Shown here in pieces: positions 33,398 through 39,410 of a DNA stretch of 39,410 bases (position 1 is the stretch's first letter; each line of letters begins with the position of its first letter). The DNA comes from Paenibacillus sabuli (lineage in GTDB: Bacteria; Bacillota; Bacilli; Paenibacillales; Paenibacillaceae), in the NCBI RefSeq assembly GCF_014705605.1, contig NZ_JACXIZ010000059.1, positions 1 through 39,410 of the forward strand. The letters run 5' to 3'. Both the position numbers and the translations under genes were made by a program. Under the pieces are notes generated by a model. The model made no database searches. It saw only the letters and a list, made by a program, of their open reading frames with translations, and had not been told where the DNA came from.

Positions 33398-34741
33398 TTG
33401 GCGTCCAACCATTCGGAGCACGAAGCGGTGACAAAGCACGAAAAAATCATTCGTCACATCCAGGCGATGAAGATCGGCACCAAAATATCGGTGCGCCAAA
33501 TTGCCAAGACGATGGAGGTCAGCGAGGGGACGGCTTACCGCGCTCTAAAGGAGGCGGAAAGCCGGGGCATTGTCAGTACGAAGGAGCGCATCGGCTCGGT
33601 GCGCATCGAAAAAAAACAGCGAGCTCAGCTTGACCGCCTGACATTCGCCGAGGTGACGGCGATCGTCGACGGGCAGGTGCTCGGCGGCGCGGGCGGGCTG
33701 GGCAAGACGCTGCACAGGGTCGTGATCGGGGCAATGGAGCTCGATGCGATGCTGTCCTACATTAATGCCGGCAGCCTGCTGATCGTCGGCAATCGGGAGA
33801 ACGCTCACTACTGCGCGCTGGAGGAGGGGGCGGGAGTGCTGATCACCGGCGGCTTCGACACGAGCGAGCGCGTCAAGCAGCTCGCAGACAGCCGCGGCCT
33901 GCCGATCATCTCCTCCGGGCACGACACCTTCACCGTCGCCTCGATGATCAACCGGGCGATGTACGACCGGGTCATCAAGCGCAAAATTATGCTCATCGAA
34001 GACATCGTGGCGTTCGGTCGCGAGCTGGAGGCGCTGCGGATGAGCGATACGGTCGCGACCTTCGAGGCGCGCCAGCGCAGCTCGGGTCAGATGCGCTTCC
34101 CGGTGGTCGACGATTGGAATCGCGTGGTCGGCATACTGGCCGCCAAGGATGCGGCCGGGTCGCCGGCGGAGCAGACGGCGGACAAGCTGATGACGCGCAA
34201 TCCCGTAACGGTGCGCCCGAATACGCCGATTACCTCGGCGGCGCATCTGATGGCGTCCGAAGGCATCGATCTGCTGCCCGTCGTCGACCGCCAGCGCAAG
34301 CTGCTCGCGGTCGTGCGCCGGCCCGAGGTGCTGGCCGCGATGAAATTCGCCAACGAGCAGCAGCAGTCCGGCGAGACGTACGACGAGCTGATGTGGAGCG
34401 GATTCGAGAAGGCGACCGGCGAAGGCGGCGAGACGAGCTACCGCGGGCATCTGGCGCCGCAGATGTCGGGCCCGCTGGGCACCGTGTCGGAGGGCGTGCT
34501 GCAGGCGCTGCTGCTGCAGGCGGCGCGGCTGCTCATTCGGAAGGCGGTCAGGCGCGATTACGTGCTGGAAGGGGTCACCACGTATTTCGTGCGGCCGATT
34601 CATATCGACAGCGAGGTGACCATTCTGCCGCGTCTGCTCGATATGAACCGCAAGTCGGCGAAGGCGGAGATCGAAATTGTGGACGAGGCCGGGCTGGCCG
34701 CCAAGGCGATGCTGACGGCACAGCTCATCGACCCGTATTAG
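33398..34741 (+). CDS. ytoI: YtoI family protein: HTH, DRTGG, CBS pair and hotdog domain
   Basis: This 447-residue multi-domain protein matches YtoI. It has an N-terminal winged-helix region (ISVRQIAKTMEVSEGTAYRALKEAESRGIV), a DRTGG domain (about 80-185), two CBS motifs (about 200-315; SGQMRFPVVDDWNRVVGIL and NTPITSAAHLMASEGIDLLPVVD) and a hotdog-like domain (about 330-445). CBS pairs bind adenosyl nucleotides, so it may be a nucleotide-sensing regulator; the true role is unknown. TTG 33398 has AAAGGAG 9 nt upstream. GTG 33428 also has CGGAG at 9 nt and aligns better with the B. subtilis start, so the start is ambiguous. It converges with ytpI; no terminator lies between. Confidence 0.9.
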   Translation: MASNHSEHEAVTKHEKIIRHIQAMKIGTKISVRQIAKTMEVSEGTAYRALKEAESRGIVSTKERIGSVRIEKKQRAQLDRLTFAEVTAIVDGQVLGGAGGLGKTLHRVVIGAMELDAMLSYINAGSLLIVGNRENAHYCALEEGAGVLITGGFDTSERVKQLADSRGLPIISSGHDTFTVASMINRAMYDRVIKRKIMLIEDIVAFGRELEALRMSDTVATFEARQRSSGQMRFPVVDDWNRVVGILAAKDAAGSPAEQTADKLMTRNPVTVRPNTPITSAAHLMASEGIDLLPVVDRQRKLLAVVRRPEVLAAMKFANEQQQSGETYDELMWSGFEKATGEGGETSYRGHLAPQMSGPLGTVSEGVLQALLLQAARLLIRKAVRRDYVLEGVTTYFVRPIHIDSEVTILPRLLDMNRKSAKAEIEIVDEAGLAAKAMLTAQLIDPY

Positions 34742-34751
34742 AAAAGGCGCT

Positions 34752-35042
34752 TCATCGACTGGCATTGTAGAAGCTGTGGTTGCGCAGCCCGGCGAACAGG
34801 TTGAACAGGCCGAGCACGAGGAAGACCGCGCCGATGATCAGACGTACGGTGGAGCCACTGAAGACGAGCATCTGCACGAGCGCCATCAGGACGAGCATCG
34901 TGCCCATGCTGATATTCATGCGGGCGTTATTCAATCCGCGTCTGCGCGGATCGGCCTCGCGCCGATAGCGAATGCTGAACCACGCGGTCAGCACCAGCGC
35001 CGCGATAATTCCTGCGCCGAGCAGCCATTGGATGACAAGCAT
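34752..35042 (-). CDS. ytpI: YtpI family membrane protein
   Basis: This 96-residue protein has three hydrophobic segments (about 2-22, 41-60 and 64-84) and matches YtpI of B. subtilis (about 100 residues) in size, topology and position next to ytoI. Function unknown. The start at 35042 is set by AAGGAGG 10 nt upstream. An ATG at 35069 is in frame but precedes that site. A promoter framed by a perfect 10-bp inverted repeat lies just upstream. Confidence 0.82.
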   Translation of the reverse strand: MLVIQWLLGAGIIAALVLTAWFSIRYRREADPRRRGLNNARMNISMGTMLVLMALVQMLVFSGSTVRLIIGAVFLVLGLFNLFAGLRNHSFYNASR

Positions 35043-35068
35043 GCGGGTGGAACCTCCTTGGGCTTTCA

Positions 35069-35113
35069 TTTCGTAATGCGTCTATTGTAGCATGGCCGTC
35101 ACCCATTACGAAA
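35069..35113. repeat. Perfect 10-bp inverted repeat flanking the ytpI promoter
   Basis: TTTCGTAATG (35069-35078) and its exact complement CATTACGAAA (35104-35113) are separated by 25 nt. One arm covers the -35 region and the other the predicted start point of the ytpI promoter. As DNA this looks like a two-arm operator. In read-through RNA from ytrI it could form a hairpin with a 25-nt loop. Confidence 0.65.
35084..35112 (-). promoter_or_regulatory. Extended -10 promoter of ytpI
   Basis: On the minus strand TGCTACAAT is an extended -10 (TACAAT at 35084-35089). TTCGTA lies 17 nt upstream as a weak -35, within one arm of the inverted repeat. The predicted start point near 35077 lies in the other arm. 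Confidence 0.5.
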
Positions 35114-35126
35114 GACGGGGCGGCGC

Positions 35127-35663
35127 CTAGTCCCGCTTGTGCACTCTGGCTTCGACCCACACGGTCAAGGTCGAGTCGACGACGAGCATCGTCCGCACGG
35201 TCACGATATAGTCGTCCTCCAGCACGCCGCCGGTACGACGGTCGACGGCGCCGCCGACATAGATCTTGCGGTCCAGCAGCATGCGCGCCAGCCGCGCATC
35301 GGAGCCGATATCGTAGACGCTCTTGCCGATGAAGACGCTGAGGTCCTCCTTGATGCGCCGCTTGAGCTCGGCCTCGGTGCGCGTGTCGATCGCGCTTCCG
35401 GCGGCCGAGCCCGTGCGAATCTCTTCGATATAGGGATGCACGGTCTTGATGACCGTGTGCTGGTGCTTGTACTCGTCGAGCAGCCGGATATCGTGATCGC
35501 GCTCCTCGATCATGCTGCTCAGTCCGTCGATCGTGCTGTGCAGGGCATTGAGCTGGTAATGATAGAGCGTGTTGAACAGGGCGGCGCCGGCGAGCATGCC
35601 GATCAAAAAAACGGCGCCGGCCAGCACGGTGCGGCGGTAGCGCTCAAACTGAGGCACGCGCAT
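35127..35663 (-). CDS. ytrI: Sporulation membrane protein YtrI
   Basis: This 178-residue protein has one N-terminal transmembrane helix (about 12-33), a coiled-coil stretch (about 38-70) and a C-terminal beta-rich domain (about 85-175). This matches YtrI, which in B. subtilis is cotranscribed with ytrH under sigma-E and needed for normal sporulation. It starts 2 nt after the ytrH stop, with GAGGC 9 nt before the ATG, and is the second gene of the pair. No terminator is visible between it and ytpI. Confidence 0.88.
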   Translation of the reverse strand: MRVPQFERYRRTVLAGAVFLIGMLAGAALFNTLYHYQLNALHSTIDGLSSMIEERDHDIRLLDEYKHQHTVIKTVHPYIEEIRTGSAAGSAIDTRTEAELKRRIKEDLSVFIGKSVYDIGSDARLARMLLDRKIYVGGAVDRRTGGVLEDDYIVTVRTMLVVDSTLTVWVEARVHKRD

Positions 35664-35665
35664 CG

Positions 35666-35992
35666 CTAGAGCGCCTCGGCGCCGATCAGCTTGATCAGCT
35701 CGGTGCCCATATGCGCGCCGAGGAAGGCGCTGAGGATGATGCAGATCTGCTGGACGACCGGGGAGAGATGGCCCTCGAGCATATTGGTCTCGATGACCCG
35801 CATCGGATCGATCGTCCCGCCCACGGCCGCGACGATCGCCCAGATCTTGAGCTTGTCAGCCGTATCAATCATCGCCGGTCCCGGCGCCTGGAAGACCAGC
35901 ACGGAGCCGATCCCGGCCAGGAATGCGCCGCCGATCACCATTCCGAACGCAATGAAGAAATCAAGCATCGTCTTCGACAAAAAATAGTTCAT
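35666..35992 (-). CDS. ytrH: Sporulation protein YtrH
   Basis: This 108-residue protein has three hydrophobic segments and the YtrH pattern: SKTMLDFFIAFGMVIGGAFLAGIGSVLVF, then KLKIWAIVAAVGGTIDPM, then a C-terminal ILSAFLGAHMGTELIKLI. In B. subtilis ytrH and ytrI form a sigma-E operon required for full sporulation. The start at 35992 begins the conserved part, but GGAGG lies only about 2 nt before it. A GTG at 36001 is an alternative. The frame is open far upstream across dnaE, but that part is an antisense shadow. It has a good sigma-E promoter 53-82 nt upstream. Confidence 0.9.
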   Translation of the reverse strand: MNYFLSKTMLDFFIAFGMVIGGAFLAGIGSVLVFQAPGPAMIDTADKLKIWAIVAAVGGTIDPMRVIETNMLEGHLSPVVQQICIILSAFLGAHMGTELIKLIGAEAL

Positions 35993-36044
35993 GCCCTCCA
36001 CGCTACCACCGCCTGTTCGGACGCCTGTCCGGATTGTATAGTTC

Positions 36045-36074
36045 ATTTTATGGGCGGGTGCCCCCACATTATGA
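36045..36074 (-). promoter_or_regulatory. Sigma-E promoter of ytrH-ytrI
   Basis: On the minus strand TCATAAT (36068-36074) matches the sigma-E -35 kmATATT at six of seven positions. CATAAAAT (36045-36052) matches the -10 CATACAAT at seven of eight. The spacer is 15 nt. It lies 53 nt from the ytrH start. The known sigma-E control of ytrHI in B. subtilis agrees. Confidence 0.6.
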
Positions 36075-36115
36075 TAAAATGATGGAAACAAGAACGGCAG
36101 GAAGGACAGGCTGCA

Positions 36116-39100
36116 ATGAATCATTCCGAATCGTTCGTGCATCTGCACGTCCATAGCGAATACAGCCTGCTGGACGGCGCGGCGCGCACGCGCGCGCTGC
36201 CGGCGCGCGCCGCCGAGCTGGGCATGAAGGCGCTCGCCTTGACCGATCACGGCGTCATGTACGGCGCCGTGCCGTTCTACCAGGCTTGCGTCCAGCACGG
36301 CGTCAAGCCGATCATCGGCTGCGAGGTGTATCTGACCGCGGGCAGCCGTCACGAGCGTCCGGCGCGCAAGGACAGTCCGATTCATCATCTGATCCTGCTC
36401 GCCAAAGACCGCCGGGGCTATCGCAACCTGATGAAGCTGGTCTCGATCGGCCATCTCGAGGGCTTCCACTACAAGCCGCGCATCGACATGGAGGCGCTGG
36501 CGCGCCACCGCGAGGGCCTGATCTGCCTGAGCGCCTGTCTGAGCGGCGAGGTGCCGCATCATTTGCTCGCGGATCGCTACGAGGCTGCGCGCGCGGCTGC
36601 GCTGCGCTATCGCGAGCTGTTCGGCGACGATTATTATCTCGAGCTGCAGGATCACGGCCTGACCGAGCAAAAAAAGGCGGCCGCAGGTCTGATCCGGCTC
36701 GCGGAGGAGACCGGCATCGCGCTGGTCGTGACCAACGACGCCCACTATCTGAGGGCGGAGGACGCGGCCGTGCAGGATGTGCTGATTTGCATCGGGACGG
36801 GCAAGTCGGTGAGCGACGAGGATCGCTTCCGCATCGCCTCCGATCAGCTCTATCTCAAAAGCGGCGCGGAGATGGCGGCGCTGTATCGGCATGTGCCAGA
36901 AGCGCTGCGCAATACGCAGGCGATTGCCGACAAATGCAACCTTGAACTGGAGCTCGGTCAGGCGCGCTTGCCGATCTTCGATCCGCTGCCCGGGGGCATG
37001 GATTCCACAGCCTATCTGCGCCGGCTGTGCGAGCAAGGGCTGCGCGAGCGCTTCGCCGAGGATCCGCGGATGAAGGCGCAGGCGGGATTTGCGGAGGAGG
37101 CTGCCGAGCGCCTGGATTACGAGCTGAGGGTCATCCGCGAGATGGGCTACAGCGATTATTTCCTGATCGTCTGGGACTTCATCCGATACGCGCACGAGCG
37201 CGGCATCGGCACCGGACCGGGCCGCGGCTCCTCGGCCGGCAGTCTCGTCGCCTACGCGCTGCGCATCACCGACGTCGACCCGCTGCGCTACAAGCTGCTG
37301 TTCGAGCGCTTTCTCAATCCGGAGCGGATCTCGATGCCGGATATCGACATCGACTTCGACGACGAGCGCCGCGACGAGGTGATCGCCTATGTGACGGACA
37401 AGTACGGCGCGGCGCACGTCGCCCAGATCATCACCTTCGGGACGATGGCGGCGCGCGCCGCCGTACGCGATGTCGGCCGCGTCCTCGATCTGCCCTATGC
37501 CGACGTCGACCGCGCGGCCAAGCAGATTCCGCAGCAGCCGGGCATGACATTGGAGAAGGCGCTGGCGCGCAATCCGCAGCTGCAGCAGCTCGCAGACACC
37601 CACCCGGCCACGGCGCGCCTGCTGGAGATGGCCGCCAAGGTGGAGGGGATGCCTCGCCATGCCTCGACCCACGCGGCGGGCGTCGTCATCTCGCACGATC
37701 CGCTGACCGACCACGTGCCGCTGCAGCCGGGCGGCGAGCATGCCGCGCTGACGCAGTATGCGATGGAGCATCTGGAGGCGATCGGCCTGCTGAAGATGGA
37801 CTTCCTCGGCCTGCGTACGCTCTCGATCCTGCGCCGCGCCGGCGGCTGGGTGCGGGAGCGGGAGCACGCCGAGGTCGACTTCGGCCTGATCGCGGACGAC
37901 GATCCGCAGACCTATGCGATGCTCGGCCGCGGCGAGACGACCGGCGTATTCCAGATGGAGTCGGCGGGCATGCGCCGCGTGCTGCGGGAGCTGAGGCCGA
38001 CAGGCTTCGAGGACATCGTCTCGGTGGTGGCGCTGTATCGTCCGGGTCCGATGGAGTTCATCCCGCAGTTCATCGCGTCCAAGCACGGACGATCCGAGGT
38101 GAGCTATCCGCATGCTTCGCTGGAGCCGATCCTCGCCGATACGTACGGCATCATCGTCTATCAGGAGCAGATCATGCAGATCGCGGCCGTGATGGCGGGC
38201 TTCTCGCTCGGCGAGGCGGACCTGCTGCGGCGCGCCGTATCCAAGAAGAAGCGCGAGGTGCTCGACGAGCAGCGGTCCCACTTCGTCAGCGGCAGCGAGC
38301 GTCAGGGCTATGCGGCCGAGGAGGCGAATCGCGTGTACGATATGATCGTGCGCTTCGCCGATTACGGCTTCCCCCGCGCGCATGCCGCGGCCTACGGCGT
38401 GCTGGCGTTCCGGACGGCGTGGTTCAAGGCGCATCATCCGGTGGCGTTTATGGCGGCGATGCTCGCCGCAGTCGCCGGCAACCAGCGCAAGACCGCCGAA
38501 TATGTCGAGGAGTGCCGCCGCATGGGCATTCGCGTGCTGCCGCCGGACGTCGGGAGGAGCGGCGTCAATTTCGAGCCCGAGGACGGGGCGGTGCGCTTCG
38601 GGCTGGCGGCGATCAAGAACGTCGGCACCCATGCGATCGAGGAGCTGCTGCGGGCGCGGGCGGACGGTCCGTTCGCCTCGCTCGTCGATGTGTGCCGCCG
38701 CGTCGACCTGCGCGTCGTCAACAAGCGGGTGCTCGAGTCGCTGCTGCAGGCGGGAGCGGCCGACGGGCTGCCGGGTCACCGCGCGCAGCTGCTGGCAGCT
38801 CTGGACGAGACGGTGGAGGCGGCGCAGAAGTGGCGCCGTCAGCGCGAGGAGCTGCAGATCGAGATGTTCGGCTTCGAGGAGGTCCAGAATTGGGACGTGG
38901 AGCTGCCCGAGGTGCCGCCGCTGACGTCCGGGCAGCAGCTCGAATACGAGCGCGAACTGCTCGGCCTCTATCTCTCCGGCCATCCGCTCGATGAATACGC
39001 CGAGGAGCTGGAGGCGCTCGGCGCGGCGCGGATGATCGAGCTGGCCGACAAGCCCGAGGGCGCGCACGTCGTGGTCGCGGCGCGCATCGTCACGATGAAG

Positions 39101-39410
39101 CCGTTCACGACCAAGAAGGGCCAGGCGATGGCGTTCCTCGGCGTGGAGGACCGGATCATGCATGTGGAGGCCGTCGTCTTCCCCTCGGTCTGGAAGCGCT
39201 GCGCGGAGCAGCTCGCCAAGGGAGGCCTGGCGCTGCTGCATGCGGCCGTCCAGCACGAGGACGAGGAGGTCAAGCTGCTCGTCGAGGATGCGCAGGCGCG
39301 GCCGACGGACGACCTGACCGGCGCGGCGCGTCGGCTGCTCGGCCAGGCGCGCCGTGCGGGGCGGCCGCCCCGCGCGGCCGCTGCGGAACCGGGCGAATCC
39401 CGCAGCCGCC
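36116..39410 (+). CDS. dnaE: DNA polymerase III subunit alpha DnaE (3' end outside window)
   Basis: DnaE is a replicative polymerase; in Firmicutes it extends primers before handing over to PolC. The frame is open from ATG 36116 to the window end (about 1098 codons), so only the very C-terminus is missing. Order of domains: N-terminal PHP (FVHLHVHSEYSLLDGAARTRALPA, LTDHGVMYG), palm with GTGPGRGSSAGSLVAYAL and the catalytic aspartates in PDIDIDFDDERR, HASTHAAGVVIS, fingers with YQEQIMQIA, a helix-hairpin region, and an OB fold (VVVAARIVTMKPFTTKKGQAMAFLGVED). A Pro/Arg/Ala-rich stretch follows at the edge. GGAAGGACAGG precedes the ATG. It is divergent from ytrH, as in B. subtilis. Confidence 0.97.
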   Translation, partial: MNHSESFVHLHVHSEYSLLDGAARTRALPARAAELGMKALALTDHGVMYGAVPFYQACVQHGVKPIIGCEVYLTAGSRHERPARKDSPIHHLILLAKDRRGYRNLMKLVSIGHLEGFHYKPRIDMEALARHREGLICLSACLSGEVPHHLLADRYEAARAAALRYRELFGDDYYLELQDHGLTEQKKAAAGLIRLAEETGIALVVTNDAHYLRAEDAAVQDVLICIGTGKSVSDEDRFRIASDQLYLKSGAEMAALYRHVPEALRNTQAIADKCNLELELGQARLPIFDPLPGGMDSTAYLRRLCEQGLRERFAEDPRMKAQAGFAEEAAERLDYELRVIREMGYSDYFLIVWDFIRYAHERGIGTGPGRGSSAGSLVAYALRITDVDPLRYKLLFERFLNPERISMPDIDIDFDDERRDEVIAYVTDKYGAAHVAQIITFGTMAARAAVRDVGRVLDLPYADVDRAAKQIPQQPGMTLEKALARNPQLQQLADTHPATARLLEMAAKVEGMPRHASTHAAGVVISHDPLTDHVPLQPGGEHAALTQYAMEHLEAIGLLKMDFLGLRTLSILRRAGGWVREREHAEVDFGLIADDDPQTYAMLGRGETTGVFQMESAGMRRVLRELRPTGFEDIVSVVALYRPGPMEFIPQFIASKHGRSEVSYPHASLEPILADTYGIIVYQEQIMQIAAVMAGFSLGEADLLRRAVSKKKREVLDEQRSHFVSGSERQGYAAEEANRVYDMIVRFADYGFPRAHAAAYGVLAFRTAWFKAHHPVAFMAAMLAAVAGNQRKTAEYVEECRRMGIRVLPPDVGRSGVNFEPEDGAVRFGLAAIKNVGTHAIEELLRARADGPFASLVDVCRRVDLRVVNKRVLESLLQAGAADGLPGHRAQLLAALDETVEAAQKWRRQREELQIEMFGFEEVQNWDVELPEVPPLTSGQQLEYERELLGLYLSGHPLDEYAEELEALGAARMIELADKPEGAHVVVAARIVTMKPFTTKKGQAMAFLGVEDRIMHVEAVVFPSVWKRCAEQLAKGGLALLHAAVQHEDEEVKLLVEDAQARPTDDLTGAARRLLGQARRAGRPPRAAAAEPGESRSR

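Noticed and set aside
35666-39256. A 1196-codon open frame on the minus strand opposite dnaE
   Set aside because: It is the third-position shadow of GC-rich dnaE. Its translation is rich in Arg, His, Leu and Gln with no domains. Only its last 108 codons are a real gene (ytrH).

Overview
The window reads as chromosomal DNA of a GC-rich, spore-forming Firmicute, most likely of the Paenibacillaceae (a high-GC Paenibacillus or Cohnella-like organism). The evidence is the set of Bacillales-type genes: the suf operon in the order sufC-sufD-sufS-sufU-sufB, cotJABC, ytrH-ytrI next to dnaE, ytoI-ytpI, yunC and yunD, yheA beside YheC/YheD proteins, and yfkAB. Strong Shine-Dalgarno sequences and Bacillus-like sigma-A and sporulation promoters agree with this. 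It is core-like sequence. I saw no insertion sequence, prophage, CRISPR array, tRNA or rRNA gene.

Layout. 1-2.0 kb: 3' part of sbcC (its 5' end is outside the window). 2.0-2.9 kb: a small membrane protein and a YwdK-type protein, divergent with overlapping promoters. 3.0-5.0 kb: a membrane PAS-GGDEF-EAL protein of cyclic-di-GMP turnover. 5.1-6.2 kb: a protein of unknown function and yunC, divergent. 6.3-8.6 kb: methionine salvage genes mtnK-mtnA. 8.7-9.3 kb: a DUF1802 protein. 9.4-14.6 kb: the suf Fe-S cluster operon, with an operator-like repeat at its promoter. 14.8-15.9 kb: an NlpC/P60 lipoprotein. 16.0-18.4 kb: molybdenum cofactor genes (a moaD-moaE fusion, divergent from moaA and a small putative molybdopterin-binding protein). 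18.4-22.3 kb: yunD, an HD-GYP phosphodiesterase and yfkAB. 22.4-23.6 kb: cotJA-cotJB-cotJC. 23.8-24.5 kb: a secreted protein with a copper-amine-oxidase-like N-terminal domain.

24.5-30.8 kb (minus strand) is the most unusual part: five consecutive, diverged YheC/YheD-type ATP-grasp genes in one apparent operon behind a sigma-K-like promoter. All five keep the ATP-grasp core motifs. Long (about 456 residues) and short (about 373-391 residues) members run long-short-long-short-short. A previously unannotated 21-codon ORF exactly fills the gap before the last gene, is coupled to its neighbours, and ends in Gly-Gly. The function of this family is not established, so a spore-surface ligase pathway is only a hypothesis.

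31.0-39.4 kb: yheA, a small membrane protein, a Spo0B/AgrC-type sensor kinase with no adjacent regulator, ytoI, ytpI, the ytrH-ytrI sporulation operon with a good sigma-E promoter, and dnaE, which runs off the right edge. The nrnA gene that lies between ytpI and ytrI/ytrH in Bacillus subtilis is missing; that gap instead holds a perfect 10-bp inverted repeat around a promoter for ytpI. No stretch longer than 300 bases lacks a gene. The longest gap (14556-14818) holds the suf terminator and nothing else I could support.
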